A DNA stretch of 64,000 nt from Smittia aterrima (Eukaryota > Arthropoda > Insecta > Diptera > Chironomidae), in assembly GCA_033063855.1 (NCBI GenBank), contig CP093830.1, positions 18,972,854 to 19,036,853 on the forward strand, written 5' to 3'. Positions 35,920 through 48,728 of this stretch are shown piece by piece. Below the pieces are notes generated by a model. The model saw only the letters and a list, made by a program, of their open reading frames with translations, did not search any database and was not told the origin of the DNA. Position numbers and translations under genes: made by a program. Numbering within the stretch: the stretch's first letter is position 1; the number at the start of each line of letters is the position of its first letter.

Positions 35920-38325
35920 TGTTCTCGATTGAAAGAAGCTCTTCTCGTTTCTCGAACTAATCCAAAAAATATATTTCGCTGATTTTCTTTTTCTTCTCGT
36001 TCTAAACTTTTAAATTAAAATGTTTTGAAGGCACTGACATTTCACTTTTAAACTTTTGTCAAAAATTAAATTTTCTTTTTAAAATTTTAAAATCCAAAAA
36101 TTGCTAACAAAAAACTTTTTTTTTAAATCTTGAAGCTCAAAACATTTTTTTTTATTTCTTCACTTCAATGTTTTTGTCCGAACGAGAAAAACTTTTCTTG
36201 CTTTTTTCCGACTTCACTCATTCGATTTTCATTGCGTACTGTGCGACTATTTTTTCGAAAAAAAACTTTATGCTAAGGCTGTGTAATAATTTTTTCTCGT
36301 CGGGTCTTATGTCGGTCGAAACAGTGTGCCAAAGGAGAGCTTGTGGATTCGTCTGTGTTGTGAATGATTTTCTTTCTTCTTCTTCTTCTTATTGCATCCA
36401 CGCGGTGAAAAAATGCTGTAAGAAACACTTTAAATCCCCGTCTGACGAGCTCGCAACACAAATCTCAATGCACGACTGTGGAAAAATTCATACGAAAGTC
36501 TCTCGGCTGACTCAATACACTCGCACGTCGATCGTAGGCAAAAGCGATCTGTTTGATAAAAAAATATTGCATTCAAAACATTGTTGCATTCATAGCATAA
36601 GCCGAACCCTCTGCCAATGTGTTGGTTGAAAAATTTTACACAATTTTGCTTCTTCTTCTTTCTCTTTTCCTCGCTACGATGACGGCAGTGTACGAAAGAG
36701 GGATGGAAAATCGTTTCAACTCTGACTGTGTGTACGAATCGACAATAAAATTCGGGACAAAAGTGCGTAATTTTTTTAATTTCTTACTCACAAACACATT
36801 TAGAGCAAGAAGCACAGGAAAGTGCACTCGATTTACGCATAAAAGTCAGAAAGTTGCTCCAGACGGAGACTGGAGGGGGTAAATATAATCTTGCATCGTT
36901 ATAAGTCTCTGAGTCGTTGCACACTTTTCGTTTCGTTTTCGTTTTCTTAGGAAGAAAACAAAGTGAAAGGATTTGGGAAACTTAAAGGATAACAAAGGTT
37001 CGTGGCACAAGAACATAAAAGCAAACAAAAGAATCAAAGGATTGCGAACATTGCATAATGTTTATGGTGACGACAGTAAATGATTTGCAATGTTTTGTTG
37101 TAAAATCTTTTATGACCAAACCATAAAATCCTTTTGCAAATTGCCTTTGTCAGTTTTTGTTGGGTGTCCCGTTGCTCTCTTCGTCTTCTTCCTTCTCCAA
37201 ACATTTCTTTGACCTGAAGCAACCTAATGCACTTCATTAAGAAAAATTAATATTCGACGAGTTTGGCGAAAAATATTCTTTGACGAAAAAAATTTGAATT
37301 TCCAATCAAAAACATTTTTATTTCAATTCACAGTTTTCAGGGGCAGTTCATTCAACTCTTGATAGTTTGGTGTCGAAATGCAATAGCATAATATTTACAA
37401 TTCTCTACGTTTTCTTTGTTTGTTGTTTGAAGTTTCTTGACAGAATTTCATCAATTTATATTTATCCGCTGCGTAATACGAACGAGCGCGACTCTGCAGC
37501 GAAATGTGCATTTAACGAGCGTGTTCGAGCGTTCGATGGGAAGCTAAATTGAAAGCTGAATCGTTATCAGGAAAGCATTTTTAATCGAAATCAAGCATCC
37601 GCCTCGTGTGCAGCAAGACCAGTCCACAAATTCGGCACAAAACTATTTTCTTTTCCCTTCGTTCAAGTCTAAATACTACAGTAAATATTTGTTCGATTGA
37701 TAACACATTCAAGCGAGTGGCAAAAGAGCAAAACTTCAATGACTGATAACAGCGACTGCACAAAATGGAAAATTCTCAAGATTTCTTTTAGAAGTCGAGA
37801 ATGTACTTTGTCGAGTCATGAATTGTCAAATTGGCAATCACTTTCGTTAGTAAGTTTCGAGATAAAACAATCAGCTTTAAGCTGTTATCTCCAACGAATG
37901 CTTTGAAATTTGAGTCTCATGACTGTCGATCAAGATAAACCTCTCAAAATCTAAACACCCCGCAAAACCTTTTTGGCTTTAATTTTTTTTTCGTCGACCC
38001 GCGTGTCCAACAATCGAATCGGGAGGGTTCGATCTACCTAATCGAAAATTTGCTTCATTACTTATTAATTTACAAATCGAATTTTCAGGCACGTTTATTG
38101 GCACGATAGAACGCGATGTTGTCTCACAGTTTTGTGTTTTGTCCATTTTTTGTCATAGAAATTTGATGAAATGGGAGGACTTTTTGTCCGACAAGATATT
38201 TTTAGGTCGCTCTATCCTTGACGAAAAGTTTTTCTTTTTTTTGGGTTCAAAAATAATTTCTTTCCATTAGCGTTCAATTCTCGTGTCGTTTCGCTTTCGT
38301 TCGTTGATAAGAGTCCATGTGCGTG
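35920..38325. other. Gene-free region upstream of ribbon-like gene
   Basis: No supportable gene, RNA or mobile element is seen. Open frames here are short, lack family features and are not spliced convincingly. Promoter or enhancer DNA for the ribbon-like gene is the likeliest content. Confidence 0.4.
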
Positions 38326-38873
38326 GGTCATGAGGTGAGAGAATCTTTGATAAACCATCAAATTGGAAGTCCATCAACGAGTCCATCGCTCACACCACTG
38401 GTCGATTCTAAATGAAAGAGAAGTAAATTGGTATCATCATCGTTTGCTGAACACATGTAAATGTTCCATTAAACTAATTTTTTTTGGTGTAGCCCATCAG
38501 AGCCTCAAGTCACCGTTCGATTTAATAATTCAAGATATGAACAATTTCGGCGCAATTTCGGTTGTTCATTTGCAGGGCGATTGGCAGGTTGCGTGGGCGG
38601 AGAAGTAAATTTTTGATCAATTTTTGGACAAAACTTGCGTGGAGAAACACGAAAAGAGAAAAGTAAAATGAAAATGCGTTCAATTATTCATAATGGACAC
38701 ACATGGACACATTTGGAAGGGAAAAGTTTTGCTATTTCGTGTTTTCTACAATTCCGAGGCTAACAGCGATCTCATTAATGATTCACAAATCGAATTTCCC
38801 ACCAAATTGATGAGAGAATTCTGAAACACGACAAACAAATTTCAAATGCAAAAATGGAAAGAAACGAAGAGTT
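38326..38873 (+). repeat. Decayed outer flank of inverted repeat 1, left side
   Basis: Scattered matches in inverted orientation to 48729-49206, at clearly lower identity than the main arm. Example blocks are TTCGATTTAATAATT (38516-38530 and 49003-49017), GAACACATGTAAA, and CATTAAACTAATT. All lie on one symmetry axis, with about 90 bp of net indels relative to the main arms. Confidence 0.75.
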
Positions 38874-41800
38874 GAACTGACCTCAGACAAGAAATATTTC
38901 CAGTCATTGCAAATATTTCCAGTCTGCTCATTCGTCGTTTGCTTATTCTCGTTTTCGCTGAGTTATTTGCAAACAGAAGAAACGAGTGTGAGTGAATTCG
39001 CGAGATCGCGATGGTGTTCGCGTTTTGTTCATTGGTCGAAATCTTCAATGAACATTTTGAGTTGATCAAAACATTTTAAAGATTCAAGCCGTTAATTGAT
39101 GCGTTTAGCTCTTTTCTCGTTTCTTTTCGTCGGCAGATTTAAAACAGACGCGAGTTTCGTTGTTGAATCTTTAAATTTAGAATCGTTCTAAAGCAAACGC
39201 AATAAAATCTGACGGAGAAGAAGAGGAATCGTGAAAAACGCGATGGCGAATGCAACGAACAAACGACGACAACGACGACGATGGAATGAGATGCGAAGAA
39301 GAACATTTCTTGAAGACTTTAAAGAAGAATGAACGTGGAAATGAAAATAAAAGATTTTAACACTTCTCAACTTGCCCTTTGCCTACGCCAACAATTTCTG
39401 TAGTGGATCAGCTTCTCCTCGATCTTTCATCATCTCCATCTCAGAATCTTCTTAAATTAAATTTCGTTGAATCGACTCAAGTTGAAGTTGAATTATTTAA
39501 TTGAAGATGCTGCTGACGATGACGTTTGCAGTTTTTATCAGAAATCGTCAATATTTGCAGCAAACAAATTTACTCCTCGCCTACGATTAGAATTTCTCAT
39601 TTCATTGACTTCTGTCAATGGCAAAGTCACAGACAGAAAATCCAATTTGAATCTTTCGCCTTCAAATCTCAAGAAGAATCTTTCTTCTCAAAGAGTCAAA
39701 AGAAACCAGAATTAATCAAAAGACCAAACAAATGCGTTCTTCAGCGTACGTAAACAACAAGAGACATGAGAAGGAGCAAAAGAAATCTCAAAAGTCGCAG
39801 CCGAGGAAGTATAAAAATGAGTTTTATGTTTTCTTCTTTTTTCATCATAATATCTAAAAGGCAATAAGAAGAAGGCGAATAGTAAGAAGAAGAACAAGAC
39901 GAGTCGGGCACTGCGTTGCGAGTCCCAAAAAATGTGGGTCGTTACCCTCCGAAATTCACGGTCATTTCAAAGTCACAGACACATCGAGCGCATCGCACTC
40001 GACGCACCATGTGAACGGCAAAACGCACAAAATTCTTATAACAATTTTCAGTTCTGCGATCTTCTGTCTTGTCCGATGACTTGTTCTTCCTTCTTCAACG
40101 TAACTGAATCAACAGTTCATCAGACAACACCAGCAAACTCCTACACACATGTGGTGACGACTATCGCCGCTGCATTCGCCGCTGTGCATGATCTCGCTGT
40201 CAGTGTTGGTTTGAAAGTTGCGTAATCTTCGATTGTATTTGTAGGAGCGATCAAGAGAAAAATTCACAACTCGCTGCTCATTCGTGTGTGGATGTGAAAA
40301 TCTATTTGGCTGGTGCTGGTCTTTGATGAAGTTTTTATTTTTCTTTCTTTGGTTTCTTTTCGAGGGCAAAAAGAGCAGCAGCGACGAGAATTCGTCGAAA
40401 CGCGTCTGACTGCACCCAAAAATGCTCATCGCGGCGATATTCTATGTTCGACTCGAGCATACGATAAGCGAAAATATTTCAATGTGTTCGTGGGGTGTGA
40501 GACGCTTCGTCAGCATCTTTGAGTCATTGCGATGCCAGTTTGAATCAACTGAAAATCTCCTTTGCTCCTTTCTCAGCGGATTTTAAACTCTTTCAGATGC
40601 AAATTTTGCAAAATGTTTCTGTGAAAGAGTTTTGATTGATTTTTAATTTTTAAATTGCTTGCAAACTAGAACGAGCAACGGAATTTTAATTGTAACGAAA
40701 ACTGTTTGGATTTTATGCAAAGCTGGAGAAATTGTTGCATAAATTAGTCGCTGGCACTTTAAACAACCAGCTGGCGAGAGATGCTCTGAGACGAAGGGAC
40801 GAAAATTCCCGTTCGGTGCAAAACGAGAAACAACATTTGCATACCAAGATCGAGTGAATAAATTAAATTAAAAAAAATCCTTTCGAAGACATCGAACGTG
40901 CAGGGCAAAGAGTTTTCGCTTCCTAGTTATTGCACAACTCTTCCTCGAGTGATACCCTCGTGGTGAAGACGCTAGCCCGGTGCAAAAGACTCTAACGATC
41001 TTCATTTGCATTTATGCAAATCACTAAACGTTCCGATGCAAAATCAAGGATCGAGAAAAAAAATTCTCACGCAAAAAGATCTTTCGATGAACCTTTCACA
41101 TCCTTCGATTGCCGATTCAGGAAGAGAACTTTCATGAGAGTGAGAGGTGCATCTGATTATGCAAATCTCTCTTTCAATGAATTCAAATCATCATCATCAT
41201 CGTCGTCATCGAAGTTTGTTGTTGGTTTAAGAAATTCTTGTGGTGCGTGAAATCGAAAGGAAGAAATGTGCTTCGACTCTAATGAATTCCAACAGATGTG
41301 TTCAAGGATTTGATTCACCAACGCACTCACATCATCAACGAATGTTGATCTTCGATGCGTGGGAAAGGAAAAAGGTTTGATTCGCGATCGTTGCGTTGTT
41401 GTCTCTGAAAAAGGATGATTTAGAATTGAAAAGTCATTCTGCAGATGCTTCGAGCGAATCATCGATTGAGTTTCTAGATTTCCAATCAGAGGGTTGCGCA
41501 AATCGAAGAGGGTTCGTCTTCAGCCAATTGCAATTCAAATCGAATATTTTAAATAGAAAAAGTCTAAAGAAGGTTGGTCGTCTTGAATATTTAAATTCAT
41601 CTTTGGTCTTTCGGTCGCGACAAATCGAGTCAATTTATAAATCACCGTCACAATCGCCCCGAGAATCAGGTTCAGGTTGTTTTCTATTGTTGAAGAGATT
41701 TCATTCTTTGTCGTACTTTAGACGAGGATAGTGGTGGATGATGGCTGGTGCATGTTCTTACGCAAGAAAGGGAGAAGAATCAGAGGAAGAAGGAGACGAA

Positions 41801-42367
41801 GAACTTAACAATAAAATCTCTTTCACTTCTACCTGCTCAATGTTTGATATCAAAAAGTCCTTTTCTTCGTTTCTTCTTTGATTTTGTCGAGTCAATGTCG
41901 ATGGACATTGTCGAGGAAAGGGAATCGAAATAACGCAAGACTTGTTGCATTGCATTTTAAATTTTAATCCACCATAATCGAATTTCTTTCTTCCATTTAA
42001 CTTCTTCGCAACGCATAAGATGATTCAACCCTTTCTTTGCCTTTCGTTGCATTATCTCGCAGACGAATTAAAGTTTCCACTTGATTTGTATGAGAAAATA
42101 TTTCGTCTCAACAAGACAATGTTCACTAAGACGTTCCCACACAGGATCACAAAGCATCTGACTCAGATCCAATCACAAAGGATCCTTTCGTTATAAACTT
42201 TATTCGCGATCGCAGTTGTGTTGGTGGATTAATCGCCAAATGCTCGATTGAACAACAGCAGGTAGAGAAATAACTTATTTTAGGATTCTATTCAACTCAG
42301 AAAAAGTCGAGAAATAAACTTTTTATTCCATTCGATTATAAACCAATTTATGGCTTCCACCTTTTGT
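38874..42367 (+). repeat. Inverted repeat 1, left arm (3.5 kb)
   Basis: Matches the reverse complement of 45254-48728 almost perfectly: paired positions sum to 87621 on the inner part and 87622 on the outer part. Differences seen are a few substitutions, a 19-bp tandem duplication on the left (AAATATTTCCAGTC repeated at 38892 and 38911), and small indels near 41175-41205 (3 bp in a GAT/ATC trinucleotide run and 2 bp). No transposase, LTR or terminal motif is seen. Confidence 0.95.
40597..41166. promoter_or_regulatory. Cluster of five POU octamers (ATGCAAAT), left arm
   Basis: ATGCAAAT or its complement occurs at 40597-40604, 40835-40842, 41004-41011, 41014-41021 and 41159-41166. The middle two form the dyad ATTTGCATTTATGCAAAT. 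The octamer is the established POU-factor site. The same five are preserved in the right arm (dyad at 46601-46618). Enhancer function is inference. Confidence 0.5.
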
Positions 42368-45253
42368 TAAAGAAACGTTTTTATGTTTGATATCAAAAAG
42401 AAAAATATTTTGTCGTCTCTCGAATCGAAAGAAATTCTAAATTCAGACAAGAATCGTTTCAGGGAAGATTTAATGCGATTGAAGCAAAACCTTGCTACGC
42501 ACCTGAACCTTGATCGTTGGACTCTGTCAATTTGTTTAAAAGCAAAATTCGGACTTCTTTTTATCGCATTTCAGGGATCGCCTCGACTTGAACCTTTTTT
42601 GCCGTTTTCCTTTTGTTGCAACAAAATGATATAAAAAAGGTCCGTGAAAAGGATCCAACAAAATTGCAAAGTTTGCTTTGAGAAAAAATAAGTTTCACAC
42701 GCTCTCGCTATAAATGCAGTTTTTGAGATCTTAAAATGCTTCAATGCGACATTTGGAATTGTGTGGGTTCAGCATTGATTTGCAGGAAATTGCGTGAAGT
42801 TTGATGCTCAAAAAAATAATTTTTATCTTTGATCGTGATCGTTTTCTATTATAAGCGGGTCCATTGAATCCACGAGGGTCGGAGAGACTAGAAAAGCAAT
42901 AAATTAATTGCAATTTATCATGAGAAATTATGATGATTCGCTTTATTTACGCTTTTTATTCGTTGCTGGATTAAATTGATGAAGAGCATTGCCACTTCGA
43001 GTGATGCTGGTTCTTAATTGATGAAGGGAAAAGAAAATAAAAACTTTCCTCAAATTGCATTCTCACATGCACTTTACGAATTCTCGTCTGCGTTAATTAA
43101 CAAATTCTCTGATCGAGCAACAAACTCTCGAAAGAAATACGAAACGAGTTTGTTTAATTTTGAATTGTGAAAACGATCAACATAGCCTCAATTACTTTCA
43201 ACATTCTTTCTTTTCTCGAGAGTTTCGAAAATGGCGCAAAAATTATTTATGTGATAATTCGGAATGTAAACTTAAAAATATGGCAAGGGCGAAGCTCGAT
43301 GGCCCTTTTTTTTCTCTAGTTTCTCTTTTTTTTTCATGACAACGAACATGTAGCGAAGCTCAAAATATCTTTACGAAGTTTAATCAAACTTCATTTTTAC
43401 GCGTGCGACCCACTTTTTCGCCGTCTTGCACATTTAAGTTGACGTGGCCCTTTCGCTCCAAACTTATTTTTCATCATATGATGTTTGCTTGGTCGCTACA
43501 CGCGCTTTTTTTTCTCTCTCCAACTTGCGGTTGTATCATTCAAATAAGATGGTGAGAGAATGTGAACTGTGCACATTTTGATTATTGCAAGCAAAGAGTC
43601 AATGGACTCGCAACCTACATTCGCTCGTACGCTTCGAATCATTTTTCATTGGAAGGGCTTACAGTGAGTGATCAATGATAAATTTTCTTCTAACTCGCAA
43701 CGCGACTCGCTGAATTTTTCAATCGCTCACTGTGACATGCGTAGATTGTAGAAAGGCCTAAAATAATATCAAATAGAAGGCAAAAGCATATAAAAACATG
43801 GTTTCGTGAAAAAACTTTTAATGAAATTTTGTGTATTCAAGTGCGTTGCGCTTTTATCCATCAATGTTTATGCTGCTGATGCCGTCAAAATGTTTAAATT
43901 GAATCAACAAACACCCGAAATGTTGCTTTCCAAGTCGAACCTCTACTTCTACGGCTTCTAATTGGTGATATTTTTCAATGAACTTTCTTTTATCTCTGCG
44001 TTGCGTTGGAAGAATTTTAAAGAAGTCTCGTTTGAAGAATCGACGAAAAACGAATACAGAAGCGAGTGTAATGAATATACTGACAAATATTGACGTTTCT
44101 TCTCTCGAAGTTGTCCCTTCCGACTTTCCAAAAGACTTTCACACATTTCGCCTTTCCGCACCAGCAGAATCCTTAATTGCAATTGCGTTGATTGCGTTTG
44201 TCCCGCATAATCTTTCGTTCCCATGCAATTGCGAAATTCCTGCGATTTATGTGAGAACAGTCAGTGAAGCTTATTGGAATTTTGTCTTACAAGAAAAGTT
44301 TGTCTGTGATTCAAACAAAGGAACTCAACGTAACAAAAGAAATAATCCTCGTTGGCAACAGGTGCCTTACAAACTCAACCCCACAGGATGATGAAAAGAT
44401 CTTCAATGCACATGCACATTGTGCTCTTTGTTCCCACATTTACATTTAAAAGATTTGCTTTCGTGCAATGCAAACAATTGCACAACGAAATTTCGATCCC
44501 TAATTCATCAAAAATATTTGAGTTGAATGTAAATAGAAAATCATTTCCTTTGTTATTTCAGAATGAGCAGTCGCGATTTTTTTTTTATTCGTCAACAAAA
44601 TGGTTTCTCGTGTAATGAACGAATTTTTTCGCATCTTGCATTCACCGCAATGCTTCAGCAACCAAATGTTTTCATTAAACTTCCGGTGAGTCAGCTTGGC
44701 TAACGAAAATAAAAAATTACGAAAAAATTCACCAACCCTCGACTGCATTCTACTACAAACGAAGCTTCTGCCAAACATCACTTTATCAAATGTGTCGAAT
44801 CTATTGCTCCCTCGTCTACGAAATGCAATGTGTTTCTTTTTTTTTTAGGTTTTTGGGTAAAACGAATTATTTACATGTTTTTGCAGGGTGAATTTAATTC
44901 GCTGCGTTCGTGTTCTAATGATCGAATCGGGAAACCATTTTTTAGGTGCGTCTCTCCCTCGAAATAATTTTGACTTTTTCCTCAAGATAATTGCCACAAA
45001 AGGCTCTCGATGCAGACAACGTTCCGAATTTTTCGTCCTTTTCTGATGCTTAACAATAAATAAAAAAAAGAACGTTGCAGAAATAAAAAGGATCGTCGAT
45101 GCAATCGGAGGGAAAAAGGCGATAAAACAAATTTCATGTCGAGTCCTTTCTTGATCGAAAAATGTAATTTTTCAAAATGTCGCCTTGACATTGTCTGGCT
45201 GAGCTGAAATGCTGTTCGCCTACGAGTTTGATATGAATATAAAATTTAAACAT
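42368..45253. other. Spacer of inverted repeat 1
   Basis: A 2.9-kb unique stretch between the arms. The first ~35 bases on each side still show weak mirrored similarity (ATATCAAA block near 42390 and 45235). The only coding candidate I can argue for is the small ORF at 43821-43961. Confidence 0.6.
43821..43961 (+). CDS. Candidate small secreted peptide (46 residues)
   Basis: An uninterrupted ATG-to-TAA frame of 46 residues. It begins MKFCVFKCVALL and continues into SINVYAADA, which reads as a signal peptide with a plausible cleavage after an Ala-x-Ala site; the mature part would be about 25 residues ending YFYGF. A TATAAAA box lies at 43789-43795, but only ~26 bp before the ATG, leaving almost no 5' leader, which weakens the case. 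No family is recognised. It sits at the symmetry centre of inverted repeat 1 (about 43811). Confidence 0.3.
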   Translation: MKFCVFKCVALLSINVYAADAVKMFKLNQQTPEMLLSKSNLYFYGF

Positions 45254-48200
45254 ACAAAAGGTGGAAGCCATAAATTGGTTTATAATCGAATGGAATAAAA
45301 AGTTTATTTCTCGACTTTTTCTGAGTTGAATAGAATCCTAAAATAAGTTATTTCTCTACCTGCTGTTGTTCAATCGAGCATTTGGCGATTAATCCACCAA
45401 CACAACTGCGATCGCGAATAAAGTTTATAACGAAAGGATCCTTTGTGATTGGATCTGAGTCAGATGCTTTGTGATCCTGTGTGGGAACGTCTTAGTGAAC
45501 ATTGTCTCGTTGAGACGAAATATTTTCTCATACAAATCAAGTGGAAACTTTAATTCGTCTGCGAGATAATGCAACGAAAGGCAAAGAAAGGGTTGAATCA
45601 TCTTATGCGTTGCGAAGAAGTTAAATGGAAGAAAGAAATTCGATTATGGTGGATTAAAATTTAAAATGCAATGCAACAAGTCTTGCGTTATTTCGATTCC
45701 CTTTCCTCGACAATGTCCATCGACATTGACTCGACAAAATCAAAGAAGAAACGAAGAAAAGGACTTTTTGATATCAAACATTGAGCAGGTAGAAGTGAAA
45801 GAGATTTTATTGTTAAGTTCTTCGTCTCCTTCTTCCTCTGATTCTTCTCCCTTTCTTGCGTAAGAACATGCACCAGCCATCATCCACCACTATCCTCGTC
45901 TAAAGTACGACAAAGAATGAAATCTCTTCAACAATAGAAAACAACCTGAACCTGATTCTCGGGGCGATTGTGACGGTGATTTATAAATTGACTCGATTTG
46001 TCGCGACCGAAAGACCAAAGATGAATTTAAATATTCAAGACGACCAACCTTCTTTAGACTTTTTCTATTTAAAATATTCGATTTGAATTGCAATTGGCTG
46101 AAGACGAACCCTCTTCGATTTGCGCAACCCTCTGATTGGAAATCTAGAAACTCAATCGATGATTCGCTCGAAGCATCTGCAGAATGACTTTTCAATTCTA
46201 AATCATCCTTTTTCAGAGACAACAACGCAACGATCGCGAATCAAACCTTTTTCCTTTCCCACGCATCGAAGATCAACATTCGTTGATGATGTGAGTGCGT
46301 TGGTGAATCAAATCCTTGAACACATCTGTTGGAATTCATTAGAGTCGAAGCACATTTCTTCCTTTCGATTTCACGCACCACAAGAATTTCTTAAACCAAC
46401 AACAAACTTCGATGACGACGGCGATGGTGATGATGATTTGAATTCATTCAGAGAGATTTGCATAATCAGATGCACCTCTCACTCTCATGAAAGTTCTCTT
46501 CCTGAATCGGCAATCGAAGGATGTGAAAGGTTCATCGAAAGATCTTTTTGCGTGAGAATTTTTTTTCTCGATCCTTGATTTTGCATCGGAACGTTTAGTG
46601 ATTTGCATAAATGCAAATGAAGATCGTTAGAGTCTTTTGCACCGGGCTAGCGTCTTCACCACGAGGGTATCACTCGAGGAAGAGTTGTGCAATAACTAGG
46701 AAGCGAAAACTCTTTGCCCTGCACGTTCGATGTCTTCGAAAGGATTTTTTTTAATTTAATTTATTCACTCGATCTTGGTATGCAAATGTTGTTTCTCGTT
46801 TTGCACCGAACGGGAATTTTCGTCCCTTCGTCTCAGAGCATCTCTCGCCAGCTGGTTGTTTAAAGTGCCAGCGACTAATTTATGCAACAATTTCTCCAGC
46901 TTTGCATAAAATCCAAACAGTTTTCGTTACAATTAAAATTCCGTTGCTCGTTCTAGTTTGCAAGCAATTTAAAAATTAAAAATCAATCAAAACTCTTTCA
47001 CAGAAACATTTTGCAAAATTTGCATCTGAAAGAGTTTAAAATCCGCTGAGAAAGGAGCAAAGGAGATTTTCAGTTGATTCAAACTGGCATCGCAATGACT
47101 CAAAGATGCTGACGAAGCGTCTCACACCCCACGAACACATTGAAATATTTTCGCTTATCGTATGCTCGAGTCGAGCATAGAATATCGCCGCGATGAGCAT
47201 TTTTGGGTGCAGTCAGACGCGTTTCGACGAATTCTCGTCGCTGCTGCTCTTTTTGCCCTCGAAAAGAAACCAAAGAAAGAAAAATAAAAACTTCATCAAA
47301 GACCAGCACCAGCCAAATAGATTTTCACATCCACACACGAATGAGCAGCGAGTTGTGAATTTTTCTCTTGATCGCTCCTACAAATACAATCGAAGATTAC
47401 GCAACTTTCAAACCAACACTGACAGCGAGATCATGCACAGCGGCGAATGCAGCGGCGATAGTCGTCACCACATGTGTGTAGGAGTTTGCTGGTGTTGTCT
47501 GATGAACTGTCGATTCAGTTACGTTGAAGAAGGAAGAACAAGTCATCGGACAAGACAGAAGATCGCAGAACTGAAAATTGTTATAAGAATTTTGTGCGTT
47601 TTGCCGTTCACATGGTGCGTCGAGTGCGATGCGCTCGATGTGTCTGTGACTTTGAAATGACCGTGAATTTCGGAGGGTAACGACCCACATTTTTTGGGAC
47701 TCGCAACGCAGTGCCCGACTCGTCTTGTTCTTCTTCTTACTATTCGCCTTCTTCTTATTGCCTTTTAGATATTATGATGAAAAAAGAAGAAAACATAAAA
47801 CTCATTTTTATACTTCCTCGGCTGCGACTTTTGAGATTTCTTTTGCTCCTTCTCATGTCTCTTGTTGTTTACGTACGCTGAGGAACGCATTTGTTTGGTC
47901 TTTTGATTAATTCTGGTTTCTTTTGACTCTTTGAGAAGAAAGATTCTTCTTGAGATTTGAAGGCGAAAGATTCAAATTGGATTTTCTGTCTGTGACTTTG
48001 CCATTGACAGAAGTCAATGAAATGAGAAATTCTAATCGTAGGCGAGGAGTAAATTTGTTTGCTGCAAATATTGACGATTTCTGATAAAAACTGCAAACGT
48101 CATCGTCAGCAGCATCTTCAATTAAATAATTCAACTTCAACTTGAGTCGATTCAACGAAATTTAATTTAAGAAGATTCTGAGATGGAGATGATGAAAGAT

Positions 48201-48728
48201 CGAGGAGAAGCTGATCCACTACAGAAATTGTTGGCGTAGGCAAAGGGCAAGTCGAGAAGTGTTAAAATCTTTTATTTTCATTTCCACGTTCATTCTTCTT
48301 TAAAATCTTCAAGAAATGTTCTTCTTCGCATCTCATTCCATCGTCGTCGTTGTCGTCGTTTGTTCGTTGCATTCGCCATCGCGTTTTTCACGATTCCTCT
48401 TCTTCTCCGTCAGATTTTATTGCGTTTGCTTTAGAACGATTCTAAATTTAAAGATTCAACAACGAAACTCGCGTCTGTTTTGAATCTGCCGACGAAAAGA
48501 AACGAGAAAAGAGCTAAACGCATCAATTAACGGCTTGAATCTTTAAAATGTTTTGATCGACTCAAAATGTTCATTGAAGATTTCGACCAATGAACAAAAC
48601 GCGAACACCATCGCGATCTCGCGAATTCACTCACACTCGTTTCTTCTGTTTGCAAATAACTCAGCGAAAACGAGAATAAGCAAACGACGAATGAGCAGAC
48701 TGGAAGTATTCTTGTCTGAGGTCAGTTC
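45254..48728 (-). repeat. Inverted repeat 1, right arm (3.5 kb)
   Basis: Reverse-complement partner of 38874-42367. Open frames inside it mirror those of the left arm but show no protein family, no biased codon usage I can see, and no splice structure, so the arms look non-coding. The five POU octamers are retained. Outer homology decays sharply beyond 48728. Confidence 0.95.

Noticed and set aside
40109..40429. Open frames in the IR1 left arm that recur in the right arm (for example 47193-47660), which could look like a conserved duplicated gene
   Set aside because: Conservation follows from arm identity at DNA level. No domain, signal peptide, splice structure or codon preference is visible, and frames exist on both strands alike.
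43675..43735. Short inverted repeat (ACAGTGAGTGAT with ATCGCTCACTGT) resembling a pre-miRNA stem
   Set aside because: Only about 12 bp pair, with a ~40-nt loop and little pairing beyond; too weak for a miRNA call.
38874..48728. IR1 as a DNA transposon or foldback (TIR) element
   Set aside because: No transposase-like frame in the spacer, no terminal consensus and no target-site duplication, and homology fades gradually outward instead of ending at a sharp element edge.
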